Positions 10,975 through 20,684 of a stretch of DNA of 64,000 nt are shown here, piece after piece. The notes under the pieces are model-generated. The model did not search any database and was not told the DNA's origin. It saw only the letters and a program-made list of their open reading frames with translations. How positions within the stretch are numbered: position 1 is the stretch's first letter; the number at the start of each line of letters is the position of its first letter. Location of the stretch: positions 1-64,000 of the forward strand of contig CANGBH010000001.1 in assembly GCA_947451935.1 (NCBI GenBank), given 5' to 3'. This DNA is from Chitinophagaceae bacterium (GTDB lineage Bacteria > Bacteroidota > Bacteroidia > Chitinophagales > Chitinophagaceae). Made by a program: the position numbers and the translations under genes.

Positions 10975-11769
10975 ATGGATACATTTCATGCCTTAACCCT
11001 TGCAATCATTGAAGGCATCACAGAATTTCTTCCTGTTTCATCAACAGGACATATGGCAATCGCATCAGCGTTTTTCAATATAGAGCAAGATGCGTACACC
11101 AAATTATTTGAAATAGTTATTCAGTTTGGCGCCATACTATCTGTTGTAGTGCTCTATTGGAAGAAATTTCTAAATTTCAGAAATCCTTCATTCTATGCAA
11201 AATTATTTATTGCAATTTTGCCTGCTATTGCAATTGGCGGATTATTAAAAACCCATATTGAAGAAGTACTAGAAAAACCCTTATTCATTGCATTTGTAAT
11301 ACTAGGAGGTGGAATAATCTTACTCTTCGCAGACAACTGGTTTAAGCAAAGCAATATTAACGATGAAGCAGATATAACACCTAAAAAAGCTTTTTTAATA
11401 GGCTGCTATCAAGTGCTTGCCATCATATTTCCTGGACTTAGCCGAAGTGCTGCTACCATTATAGGGGGAATGCAACTTAAATTAACAAGATCCCTTGCTG
11501 CAGAATTCTCATTCTTCCTGGCAGTCCCTACTATGCTTGCTGCCACCGTTAAAAGTTTATATGACATTTGGAAAGAACAACCAGGCGTACTTAGTCATGA
11601 AGGCATCAGTTATTTACTCATTGGGAGTGGCACTGCATTTTTTGCAGCCTTAATTGCAATCAAATTTTTTATTAAATTTCTTAAACAAAATGGCTTTAAA
11701 TGGTTCGGTGTTTATCGTATTATTTTGGGAAGCCTGCTAATCGTATTGATTTTAACTGGAAAACTTTAA
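10975..11769 (+). CDS. uppP: Undecaprenyl-diphosphate phosphatase (BacA/UppP)
   Basis: IIEGITEFLPVSSTGHM and PGLSRSAATIIGG signatures. Confidence 0.96.
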   Translation: MDTFHALTLAIIEGITEFLPVSSTGHMAIASAFFNIEQDAYTKLFEIVIQFGAILSVVVLYWKKFLNFRNPSFYAKLFIAILPAIAIGGLLKTHIEEVLEKPLFIAFVILGGGIILLFADNWFKQSNINDEADITPKKAFLIGCYQVLAIIFPGLSRSAATIIGGMQLKLTRSLAAEFSFFLAVPTMLAATVKSLYDIWKEQPGVLSHEGISYLLIGSGTAFFAALIAIKFFIKFLKQNGFKWFGVYRIILGSLLIVLILTGKL

Positions 11770-11840
11770 GTTCTTACCTCACTGCCTCATAACTACATTC
11801 ATTTTTTTTCTTATCTTACTCATAGACTTTAAAAAATTCT

Positions 11841-13172
11841 ATGATAAAAGGATCAAAAAAAATAGAAAATGCATGGGCAATGTATGATTGGGCAAATAGC
11901 TCCTACAACCTAGTGATTACCTCAACCATTTTCCCTGCCTACTATGTTGCCGTAACAAGCAATAAGGTTGCTTCAGAATTATCCTATGTGAAATTTTTTG
12001 GATTGGAAATCATCAATACAGCACTTGAAAACTATGCTTTAGGTATTGTATTTCTAATAGTGGCCTGCACTTCACCCATACTTTCATCTATTGCAGATTA
12101 TAGAGGCAACAAAAAAGCCTTTATGCGATTCTTTACAACACTAGGAGCTCTTTCATGTTCGATGCTATTCTTTTTCACACCTGATCGTGTTGAATTGGGC
12201 ATTATATTTTTTGCAACCGCCGCACTAGGCTTTTGGAGTAGCTGGGTATTTTATAATGCCTACCTACCTGACATTGCATACCCTCAAGATAGAGATAGAG
12301 TCAGTGCAAAAGGATATGCTATGGGATACATAGGTAGTGTGATTTTACAAATCATTTGCTTTGTCATTTTGCTGAAACCAGGTTGGTTTGGACTTGATGA
12401 ATCAGACAAAACCATTGGGGCAAGAATTTCATTTTTGTTGGTTGGACTATGGTGGTTTGGATTTGCACAAATCACGTTTAAAAATCTTCCATCCAATACT
12501 GCTGTAAATAAAAAATTGAAGAAAAATATCCTCATTAATGGATATCATGAATTAAAATTGGTTTGGAATCAAGCAAAAGAACTTCCAACGCTGAAACGAT
12601 ACCTTCTTTCATTTTTCTTATTTAGTGTAGGGGTTCAAACAGTGATGCTGGTTGCTGCAAGTTTTGCAAAAAAGGAAATTTTCCCAAAAGCAGAGGATGA
12701 GCCGAAACTATTGCTGACTATCATTTTGATTCAACTAGTTGCCATTTTTGGAGCTATACTCATGAGCAAACTTTCCAGCAAAATTGGAAATATACCGACA
12801 CTGATCGTGGCTGTCTCTATTTGGATTGGCATATGCATTGTTGGATATAACGTCTATTCGCAAGGCCAATTTTACATACTAGCTGTATTTGTAGGACTTG
12901 TGATGGGAGGTATTCAGTCTATGAGCAGAAGTACATATTCAAAACTCCTGCCAAAAACAGAAGACACTACTTCGTTTTTTAGCTTCTATGATGTTACTGA
13001 AAAAATTGCTCTTACTATAGGCTTATTTCTATTCGCTAGGAACGAAGAGCTAACTGGAAACATGAGAAATTCAATACTAGTACTCATGTGTTTCTTCATC
13101 CTAAGTTTCTTTGCACTATTTTATACTCGTTCTTCTATCACAAAAGAAAATAATGCAGATCTACTCAATTGA
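11841..13172 (+). CDS. MFS transporter, UMF1 family
   Basis: AWAMYDWANSSYNLVITSTIFPAYY start and multi-TM pattern typical of UMF1 proteins. Confidence 0.85.
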   Translation: MIKGSKKIENAWAMYDWANSSYNLVITSTIFPAYYVAVTSNKVASELSYVKFFGLEIINTALENYALGIVFLIVACTSPILSSIADYRGNKKAFMRFFTTLGALSCSMLFFFTPDRVELGIIFFATAALGFWSSWVFYNAYLPDIAYPQDRDRVSAKGYAMGYIGSVILQIICFVILLKPGWFGLDESDKTIGARISFLLVGLWWFGFAQITFKNLPSNTAVNKKLKKNILINGYHELKLVWNQAKELPTLKRYLLSFFLFSVGVQTVMLVAASFAKKEIFPKAEDEPKLLLTIILIQLVAIFGAILMSKLSSKIGNIPTLIVAVSIWIGICIVGYNVYSQGQFYILAVFVGLVMGGIQSMSRSTYSKLLPKTEDTTSFFSFYDVTEKIALTIGLFLFARNEELTGNMRNSILVLMCFFILSFFALFYTRSSITKENNADLLN

Positions 13173-14010
13173 TACAGGACTCTTTAAACTAGATGGAGGA
13201 GCTATGTTTGGGGTAGTGCCTAAAACGTTATGGCAAAAAGAAAACCCAGCCGATGAGAACAATATGTGTACTTGGGCCATGAGATGCATGCTCATTGTTG
13301 ATGAAGACAGAAAGATTTTAATCGATACTGGGATGGGAAATAAACAATCTGAAAAATTTTTTAGTCACTATTACCCACACGGAGAAGACTCATTATTGAG
13401 TTCATTATTAAAATTAAACATTGAGCCGACCGATATAACAGATGTCATACTTACTCATCTGCATTTTGATCATTGCGGTGGTGCAGTAAAAATGGATAAC
13501 AATGAGCTTTCATTGACATTTCCCAATGCAACTTACTGGAGCAATGAAACACATTGGAATGATGCGCTTAATCCAAATGCTAGAGAAAAAGCTTCATTCT
13601 TGAAAGAAAATATCTTATCCATCCAAGAATCAGGAAAACTAAAATTCATTTCTGAAACTCAACATAGCAGAACTCCTTTTTCCGAAAACATCTCAATACA
13701 ATTTGTACATGGTCACACCAGCTCAATGATGATTCCATTTATAGAACTACACAACAGAACGATAGTCTATATGGCAGATCTCATTCCATCTGCAGCACAC
13801 ATACCCCTTCCTTATATTATGGGATATGATATGTTCCCCATGACCACACTAAAAGAAAAAGAAATTTTTTTAAGTGAAGCCGCTGAAAAAAATTATATAC
13901 TATTTTTCGAACACGACCCCTTGATCTCAGCCTGTACTATAAAAAAAACAGACAAGGGATATCGCAGAGATGAACTAATAGCATTAGATAAGTTTAATTT
14001 ATCGATTTAA
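13153..14010 (+). CDS. MBL-fold metallo-hydrolase
   Basis: LTHLHFDHCGG (HxHxDH); preferred start MQIYSIDTG at 13153 rather than 13111. Confidence 0.88.
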   Translation: MQIYSIDTGLFKLDGGAMFGVVPKTLWQKENPADENNMCTWAMRCMLIVDEDRKILIDTGMGNKQSEKFFSHYYPHGEDSLLSSLLKLNIEPTDITDVILTHLHFDHCGGAVKMDNNELSLTFPNATYWSNETHWNDALNPNAREKASFLKENILSIQESGKLKFISETQHSRTPFSENISIQFVHGHTSSMMIPFIELHNRTIVYMADLIPSAAHIPLPYIMGYDMFPMTTLKEKEIFLSEAAEKNYILFFEHDPLISACTIKKTDKGYRRDELIALDKFNLSI

Positions 14011-14823
14011 ACTAATCAATGCCTGCATTGGATTTCTTAAATTTTTATAGCCCATCATATCTACTTTAACACTACCAACCGTAATTGGACTTTCGATTCT
14101 TAACGGAAGATGATTGGCATCATCAGTAACCCATACTGTCATTAATTCCCCACCCTGAAAGATTGTCCCTTTAATCAACATGGGCTTAAACTTAATGGCC
14201 CTGAATTGACCGTACTTGGTCTTTATAACCTCCTTACCCAAATATCGTATGTAGATACTATGCACTTCATCATCTAAAAACATAGATATTGGAATCTTAT
14301 CGCCTACTTGATACTTCAAGAAATCGATGTTTCGGGCATAATAGATTGAACTAAGCACATCTTGTATGCAGTCTGGAATAGAATATGTGCCTCGTGTAGA
14401 AACTGCTTGTTTTTCTGTGTGGTTGAAAACAACAGCCTCGTCCTTTCGATAACCGCCTTCTTCCACATGTCGTAAAAATTTTTGGGTCTTTAATGAAGAC
14501 GTATCAATAAAACTTTCATACCGATCCCTCACTTTAAAAATCCAATCGTATGAAGGATTTGAAAATCCTAGTCCTTTAACATGATAAACTGGACGATTAT
14601 TCAATTGCATATTTTCAATAGTAAAAACAGCTGAACCGGCATCAACATACAAGCCAATTACATTATAGAATATTTTGAAGCGAATTTCTTCACCTGAAGC
14701 GTATGATGTATTGGTAAGACGACAAGTATCAATTGCTGCATTAAGCTTGGTAAATGAAAGGCTACAACTCAGAAATAAAATAAACTTTATTTTTCCATGC
14801 ATATACAAATATAAAAACAACAA
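13999..14823 (-). CDS. DUF3108 domain-containing secreted protein
   Basis: Signal peptide plus YxASGEEIRFKIFYNVIGLYVDAGSAVFTIE and LPLRIESPITVGSVKVDMMGYKNLR, typical of DUF3108. Confidence 0.75.
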   Translation of the reverse strand: MLFLYLYMHGKIKFILFLSCSLSFTKLNAAIDTCRLTNTSYASGEEIRFKIFYNVIGLYVDAGSAVFTIENMQLNNRPVYHVKGLGFSNPSYDWIFKVRDRYESFIDTSSLKTQKFLRHVEEGGYRKDEAVVFNHTEKQAVSTRGTYSIPDCIQDVLSSIYYARNIDFLKYQVGDKIPISMFLDDEVHSIYIRYLGKEVIKTKYGQFRAIKFKPMLIKGTIFQGGELMTVWVTDDANHLPLRIESPITVGSVKVDMMGYKNLRNPMQALISLNR

Positions 14824-14865
14824 ATGGCCTTTTTAGTTCAAACCCGTCTCTTTAAAATAAAGTTT

Positions 14866-15867
14866 TCATAATTTTTCATCGTAAGTCGAAGGATTTTCTC
14901 CATTCAGTCGAAAAACTGAAAAAACGCCCAACAATGCAGGAACAATTAAATTGATGAACCAAATAGCTGTCACTGCAATGGAAATACCTAGTCGATTGGA
15001 AGAGAGTCCTCCTAATAAAATCAAGGCAAACTGCCACCTCACTCCCAATTCAAGAAATGCAATCGTAGGAAGAATGGCAAGCCATAGAAACATAACAGAT
15101 ATAGATACTGTGGTATCATATAATGAAATAGAAACTTTAGTGAGCTGAAAAAACAAGAAGTATTGAACTATAAAGATGCAAAAACGCAGTATGGATAAAA
15201 ATAAAACACGTAGAAGAATATGAGCTGGAAGTTGCTCTAATAACATCAAGCGAGATTTTACTTTTTTCATGATTGAAAATGAAAAAAGATATTCAAATGC
15301 AGATCCAAGCTTGAAATAAATTACTAAGCAGATGAGCGTAAGAAATGGAACTGTACACTGAAATAAAAATGTCAACTTCAAAAATATAGCAGAAGAATTA
15401 GTTGCTATAAAAAATGGCTGAATCAAAAAAAGAGAGGCACTAGCAAACAGGAGTGTTACTATTAATTGAGCAAAATTTCCGATGAATGTTAGTGATGTGC
15501 CAGCCAAGCGCTTGCCATTTGGTAAGTATATAATTCGACCCGCAAACTCTCCCAGCCGATTAGGTGTTGCCATTGAAAAAGAGATGCCCCGAAAAATAGC
15601 GGAAAGGGCAGTAAACATTGAAATAGGTGCAATAGGCTTCACCAATAACTGCCATTTTTTAGCTTCAAGCGTCCATTGCAAAAGCATCAAACAAACAACT
15701 AATATGAAAAGAAAGATCCCCTTTGCCTGAATACTCTGCTTTAGCAACAGAACATATGATGGTAAATCTGGCTGGCTACTGATTTGATGAATAACGCTAT
15801 ACGAAAGCCAAATGAATAGAATTGGCCCAACTAAATAGTTGAGTAATATTTTGATACTTTTGTTCAG
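14866..15867 (-). CDS. YbhN/LPG-synthase-TM-like flippase-type membrane protein (proposed CTG start at 15867; ORF track starts at TTG 15747)
   Basis: Polytopic protein with RGISFSMATPNRLGEFAGRIIYL typical of the family; frame is open upstream of 15747 and encodes a plausible first TM helix (NKSIKILLNYLVGPILFIWLSYSVIHQI). Confidence 0.7.
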   Translation of the reverse strand: MNKSIKILLNYLVGPILFIWLSYSVIHQISSQPDLPSYVLLLKQSIQAKGIFLFILVVCLMLLQWTLEAKKWQLLVKPIAPISMFTALSAIFRGISFSMATPNRLGEFAGRIIYLPNGKRLAGTSLTFIGNFAQLIVTLLFASASLFLIQPFFIATNSSAIFLKLTFLFQCTVPFLTLICLVIYFKLGSAFEYLFSFSIMKKVKSRLMLLEQLPAHILLRVLFLSILRFCIFIVQYFLFFQLTKVSISLYDTTVSISVMFLWLAILPTIAFLELGVRWQFALILLGGLSSNRLGISIAVTAIWFINLIVPALLGVFSVFRLNGENPSTYDEKL

Positions 15868-15899
15868 TGTTTTAGAATATCAGTCAAAATTAACCCCCA

Positions 15900-16484
15900 T
15901 TGAATAAGAAAGGCAAAATAATTTTAGGAATCGACCCTGGCACCGTTATCATGGGATATAGTGTAATTTCAGTTGACGGTAATGCTATTGAATTACTTGA
16001 AATGGATGTTGTTAAACTGAATGGCAAAAAAGATATGTTCGAACGACTTGGAGAAATCAATCAAGTAATACATAAGTTGATTATCCAATATAAACCAAGT
16101 GAAATGGCTATTGAAGCTCCTTTCTTTGGCAAGAATGTACAAAGCATGCTTAAACTAGGCCGTGCACAAGGTATAGCTATTGGAGTAGCCATGACTCATC
16201 AACTCAACGTATCAGAATATTCGCCTAAAAAAGTGAAACAATCAATTAGTGGAAATGGAAACGCTAATAAGGAACAGATCTGGAAAATGCTTAATAATAT
16301 CATTGTAATTAAACAAGCTATCAAATACTATGATGCCTCTGACGCACTTGCCGTAGCAATTTGCCATCACTTCTCATTACAGGGCATCAAACTAACTTCA
16401 CTCCCCAAGAAATCAAGTAAAAAATCAAAATCATCAAGCTGGGACTCTTTCATCAAAGAGAACCCTGATCGAATAAAGAAATAG
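15900..16484 (+). CDS. ruvC: Crossover junction endodeoxyribonuclease RuvC (TTG start)
   Basis: ILGIDPGTVIMGYSVI, AIEAPFFGKNVQSMLKLGRAQGIAI, DASDALAVAICHH. Confidence 0.95.
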   Translation: MNKKGKIILGIDPGTVIMGYSVISVDGNAIELLEMDVVKLNGKKDMFERLGEINQVIHKLIIQYKPSEMAIEAPFFGKNVQSMLKLGRAQGIAIGVAMTHQLNVSEYSPKKVKQSISGNGNANKEQIWKMLNNIIVIKQAIKYYDASDALAVAICHHFSLQGIKLTSLPKKSSKKSKSSSWDSFIKENPDRIKK

Positions 16485-16489
16485 GATGA

Positions 16490-16828
16490 TTATTTCTTAC
16501 TACCCCAAAGAAATATAAAAAGGACAAGAGGAACAAACAACAAAAGTTTTACAGCTTGAAATGCACCGGCATATAAGTCGAGTAAGAGATGAAGAATAAC
16601 TATTGCGGCAAAAAGGTACAAAGCCCATTTTTCTTTTGACCAAATAAAGGAAAGCGAAAGAAATAAAATGATATGCAACAACACATGTGCGGCAGGATAA
16701 AGCAACCCATAAATGGCGTAAGCCCCCGTAAACGAGAATAGCAAATCAAATAGACCAAGTCCAAATAATACAGCAATCAATACTTTAAAAAAAAGCTCTC
16801 TTGTAAACGTAACGTTGAGGTTATTCAT
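16490..16828 (-). CDS. Small integral membrane protein of unknown function
   Basis: 112 aa, about four hydrophobic segments; overlaps the HIT gene by 8 bp. Confidence 0.6.
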   Translation of the reverse strand: MNNLNVTFTRELFFKVLIAVLFGLGLFDLLFSFTGAYAIYGLLYPAAHVLLHIILFLSLSFIWSKEKWALYLFAAIVILHLLLDLYAGAFQAVKLLLFVPLVLFIFLWGSKK

Positions 16829-17225
16829 GACTTTTCAATTGAGCAAGTATTTTTTGTTGAACTTCTAAAAGCTCATCTGGAGTAGGCTTGAGTTTTACTC
16901 TTGTAAAATTAAGGTCGTCTGCTGTATTAATAGGTACAACATGCAAATGTGCATGTGCCACTTCAAGTCCGATCACAGATATTCCACATCGCTTGCATTG
17001 AAATGCTGATTCAATCGCTTTAGCAATGGGTTTTGCAAAATTCAAAATTGCAGACAATTGATCTACATCTAAATCAAAGAAATAATCTATTTCTTTTTTG
17101 GGAACCACTAATGTATGGCCAGGCACTAATGGGAAAACATCTAAAAAAGCATAGAATAATTCATTCTCAGCTATTTTATAAGAAGGGATTTCACCTGCAA
17201 TGATTTTTGAAAAAATTGTTGACAT
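16821..17225 (-). CDS. HIT family protein
   Basis: IFSKIIAGEIPSYKIAE...PGHTLVVPK...HAHLHVVPI (HxHxH). Confidence 0.93.
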   Translation of the reverse strand: MSTIFSKIIAGEIPSYKIAENELFYAFLDVFPLVPGHTLVVPKKEIDYFFDLDVDQLSAILNFAKPIAKAIESAFQCKRCGISVIGLEVAHAHLHVVPINTADDLNFTRVKLKPTPDELLEVQQKILAQLKSHE

Positions 17226-17240
17226 GAATTTTGCTCTTCT

Positions 17241-17714
17241 TTAAACTGAAATCTTATCTATTGAAAAAATAATTTTACCATTAGGTGCTATGATCTCAGC
17301 TTCGTCCCCTTCTCTCTTTCCAAGCAACCCTTTTCCAATAGGTGAGGTAACAGAAATCTTGAACAACTTTAAATCAGCCTCTTTCTCTGAAACAAGTTGA
17401 TAGGTCATTGACTTTTTTGTTGCTTTGTTGGTAATTGTCACTTTCGTAAGAATAGACACCTTACTTGTGTCAATTGTTGATACATCCAAAATACGGGCAT
17501 TAGCAAGCTCTGCCTCCATCCTATTTATTCTTGCTTCAAGTAATCCCTGTGCTTCTTTGGCGGCATCATATTCTGCGTTTTCTTTAAGGTCACCCTTTTC
17601 CCTAGCCTCAGCAATAGCTCTGGATGCGGCTGGTCTTTCAACCCCTTTAAGATGCTGCAATTCAATTTTCATTTGTTCCAGCGTCTCTTTGGTTACATAG
17701 ATTATATCGCTCAT
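17241..17714 (-). CDS. greA: Transcription elongation factor GreA
   Basis: AIAEAREKGDLKENAEYDAAKEAQ and SPIGKGLLGKREGDEAEI. Confidence 0.96.
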   Translation of the reverse strand: MSDIIYVTKETLEQMKIELQHLKGVERPAASRAIAEAREKGDLKENAEYDAAKEAQGLLEARINRMEAELANARILDVSTIDTSKVSILTKVTITNKATKKSMTYQLVSEKEADLKLFKISVTSPIGKGLLGKREGDEAEIIAPNGKIIFSIDKISV

Positions 17715-17741
17715 AAACTAATTTTTACATGCTTAACTTGA

Positions 17742-17780
17742 AAAAAATAGCAACGCCTCAGAAAAATCTGAAGCGTTGCT
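17742..17780 (-). terminator. Rho-independent terminator for the rsmA/dehydrogenase transcript
   Basis: Reverse strand: AGCAACGCTTCAG-ATTTTT-CTGAGGCGTTGCT followed by ATTTTTTTC; lies between the dehydrogenase stop and greA. Confidence 0.8.
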
Positions 17781-17810
17781 GTAGTGCAAAAGTAATAAAA
17801 AAAATTAAAA

Positions 17811-18749
17811 TCAATACCTAGGCGGAAGTTCGAGCTTCCCCAACACCACATTAGCCATCTTCTCAAGCGCTTCATGGCTATACCCCCCAATATGAGGGGT
17901 TATGATTACGTTAGGCCGTTGAGTTAAGTTAGTGAGCATAGATAACTCTTCTGCGCCATAGGACTTAACATTTTCATTTTCAAGAACATCTAATCCAGCT
18001 GCACGAATCAACCCAGTATCAAGTGCTTCCACTAAATCAACGGTGTTCACTACTTTACCCCTACTCAGATTTAGAAAATAAGGGGCCTTTTTACATTTTC
18101 TAAAAAAAACCTGATTGGCAAAATACTGTGTTTCCGCAGTTAACGGAACATGAAAACTAATTACATCTGCATGATTCACTATATCATCTAACGTAGATTC
18201 TTGAACACACCCTTCACTAAATCCTGTTTTATATTTATCGTACACTAATATGCTAACATCAAAAACAGACAATAATTGAGCAAACCGAGTACCTGTATTT
18301 CCATAACCTATAATGCCAATTGTTTTTCCTTTCAGTTCAGTACCTCTGTTTTCATCTCGCAACCAAACAAATTTTTTCACTTGCTCATTAGACAAGGAAA
18401 TTTTATGCATCAACGATAAAAGAATTCCTAGTGCATGTTCAGCAACAGCATCTCTATTTCCTTCTGGACTTGCTACGCATTTTATACCTAGCGAAGAAGC
18501 ATAATCAACATCAATTAATTCCATGCCACTACCAAGTCTACCAATCCATTTAAGCAGTTTAGCCTTGTCTAATATAGCCTTGTCAATTTTTAATCTAGTG
18601 GTAACAATCATTCCAGTATACTCACCAACTATATTCATCAATCCTGCGTAGTCAATAGTATACTCTTCATGCACCTCGAACCCATAGGATTCTAAACGCT
18701 CTCGGAGTAGCGGGTGAGCATAAGCAGTAACAATCACCTTAGGCCTCAT
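17811..18749 (-). CDS. D-2-hydroxyacid / phosphoglycerate dehydrogenase family protein
   Basis: GIIGYGNTGTRFAQLL NAD-binding motif, HVPLTAET, NLSRGKVVN, TPHIGGYSHEA. Confidence 0.88.
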   Translation of the reverse strand: MRPKVIVTAYAHPLLRERLESYGFEVHEEYTIDYAGLMNIVGEYTGMIVTTRLKIDKAILDKAKLLKWIGRLGSGMELIDVDYASSLGIKCVASPEGNRDAVAEHALGILLSLMHKISLSNEQVKKFVWLRDENRGTELKGKTIGIIGYGNTGTRFAQLLSVFDVSILVYDKYKTGFSEGCVQESTLDDIVNHADVISFHVPLTAETQYFANQVFFRKCKKAPYFLNLSRGKVVNTVDLVEALDTGLIRAAGLDVLENENVKSYGAEELSMLTNLTQRPNVIITPHIGGYSHEALEKMANVVLGKLELPPRY

Positions 18750-19498
18750 TGCATTTTATTCAGAAGGTTAACAAAATCTTGAACAGATAATTGTTCTGCC
18801 CGTTTAGTAAATATTTCCTCTTGCAAAATTTCTTTTTTAAAATAGGGTTTCAACGGATTCCTCAACTGCTTTCGTCGTTGTCCAAATGCAGTCTTAACAA
18901 GCATAAGAAATTTTTTAAAATTTTTGATCTCATATGGATTTCCAATTCCGGTAAGGCGAATGACTCCACTTTTAACTTTTGGAGGAGGATCGAAACAACC
19001 CTCGCTTACATCAAACAAATATTCCGCTTTGAAAAAGGCTTGGGTAAGGACACTTAAAATTCCATAATCCTTTGACCCAGGCAAGGCACAAATTCGAATA
19101 GCCACTTCTTTTTGAAACATTCCCACCATTACTTCAACCGATTCTCTCCAATCAATTACTTTAAACACAATTTGAGTAGAAATATTATAAGGGAAATTGC
19201 CTATCATGGTAAAGGGCTGATCAAAGGGTAATTCTGCATCTAAAATGCTGGCTTCAATAAGCATACCTTTTATTTCAGGAAACCGATTTTCTAAATAAAC
19301 CACTTTCTCTTTATCAATCTCAATGGCTTTAAAGTCCACGCCCTTTATGTTCAACAGGTGCGTTGTTAAGGCCCCTCCACCCGGACCAACCTCTAATAAA
19401 CGAGTGAATGGATGTGCTTGTAGTGAGTCAACTATGCTGACACAAACCGTTTCATCCTTTAAAAAGTGCTGTCCAAGTGATTTTTTGAGTGTATACAT
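18746..19498 (-). CDS. rsmA: 16S rRNA (adenine1518/1519-N6)-dimethyltransferase RsmA/KsgA
   Basis: MYTLKKSLGQHFLKDE, LLEVGPGGGALT, GNFPYNISTQIVFK; start placed at 19498 (ORF track 19579). Confidence 0.95.
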   Translation of the reverse strand: MYTLKKSLGQHFLKDETVCVSIVDSLQAHPFTRLLEVGPGGGALTTHLLNIKGVDFKAIEIDKEKVVYLENRFPEIKGMLIEASILDAELPFDQPFTMIGNFPYNISTQIVFKVIDWRESVEVMVGMFQKEVAIRICALPGSKDYGILSVLTQAFFKAEYLFDVSEGCFDPPPKVKSGVIRLTGIGNPYEIKNFKKFLMLVKTAFGQRRKQLRNPLKPYFKKEILQEEIFTKRAEQLSVQDFVNLLNKMQ

Positions 19499-19567
19499 AC
19501 TATCCAAAATTAAGACAAAGATCCCCGTTTTCATTGTACCTTTATGGAACATTAGAAAAGAACGAAA

Positions 19568-20653
19568 ATGAGTGGACAAAAAAGACCTGTGATAGGCATT
19601 TCTGTGGGTGATTTAAATGGAATCGGTATTGAACTAATTATCAAGACCTTTTCTGATGGTCGTCTAATGGATTTCTGTACACCAGTAGTTTTTGCGTCAA
19701 GCAAAGTGTTGAACTACTATAGAAAATTGTTACCTGAGATAAACATTAATTATACAAGCATTAAAGAGGTATCTAAGGCTATTCCTAAACAATTGAACCT
19801 CTTTAACGTATGGGAAGAGGAAGTGGCTATTCAGCCTGGTCAGATGAACGAAATAGGCGGTAAATATGGCGTACTCTCCCTACAAGCTGCTGTAAAAGCA
19901 TTAAAAGATAAAACCATTGATGGATTGGTCACTGCACCACTTCATAAATTTACAATGCAAAGCAGTGATTTCAATTTCACTGGACATACTCCCTATCTCC
20001 AAGAAGCCTTTCAAGCCGACGATGTATTGATGCTCATGATTGCTGAAAATATGCGAGTTGGTTTACTTACAGAACATATTGCTATTGGAGAAGTAGCAAA
20101 ACATATTTCCAAAGAAAAAATCATCAAAAAAATAAACCTGCTAAAAACAAGTTTGAAAAAAGATTTTGGTGTAGATAAACCTAAAATAGCCGTTCTAGGA
20201 TTAAATCCGCATGCTGGAGATGAAGGATTAGTGGGAAAGGAAGAAAAAGAAATTATTCGCCCAGCCGTATTGGAGGCTAAAAAACCGGACTGCATTGTAA
20301 TGGGTCCATATAGTGCGGATGCTTTTTTTGCAAGAGGCAATCACGAAAAATTTGATGCTATTCTAGCCATGTATCATGACCAAGGTTTAATTCCCTTCAA
20401 GTCATTAGCACTTGGTGAAGGAACTAATTTTACAGCAGGATTAAGCGCTATCAGAACATCGCCTGATCATGGAACAGCCTTTGATATTGCTGGCAAGGGC
20501 ATAGCTGATGAATCTTCATTTAGGGGAGCTGTATTTGCAGCCATTGATATTTTTGACACCCGAATGGGATATGCTGAGTTAAGAAAAAATCCAATGCGAA
20601 AAATGTCTGCACAAGTGGTTGCCAATGTGGAAGATGAAAGAATAGAAGAATAA
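19568..20653 (+). CDS. pdxA: 4-hydroxythreonine-4-phosphate dehydrogenase PdxA
   Basis: ISVGDLNGIGIELI, GHTPYLQEAF, LGLNPHAGDEGLVGKEE, AMYHDQGLIPFK, TSPDHGTAFDIAGKG. Confidence 0.96.
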   Translation: MSGQKRPVIGISVGDLNGIGIELIIKTFSDGRLMDFCTPVVFASSKVLNYYRKLLPEININYTSIKEVSKAIPKQLNLFNVWEEEVAIQPGQMNEIGGKYGVLSLQAAVKALKDKTIDGLVTAPLHKFTMQSSDFNFTGHTPYLQEAFQADDVLMLMIAENMRVGLLTEHIAIGEVAKHISKEKIIKKINLLKTSLKKDFGVDKPKIAVLGLNPHAGDEGLVGKEEKEIIRPAVLEAKKPDCIVMGPYSADAFFARGNHEKFDAILAMYHDQGLIPFKSLALGEGTNFTAGLSAIRTSPDHGTAFDIAGKGIADESSFRGAVFAAIDIFDTRMGYAELRKNPMRKMSAQVVANVEDERIEE

Positions 20654-20684
20654 CCTTTTTTTCTTATACACTAAATCCAATTCA

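Noticed and set aside
13111-13152. Upstream start of the MBL hydrolase ORF
   Set aside because: The extra 14 residues overlap the MFS gene and do not resemble the family N-terminus; ATG 13153 fits better.
13999-14010. 12-bp tail-to-tail overlap of the MBL and DUF3108 genes
   Set aside because: Short convergent overlaps are common in compact bacterial genomes.
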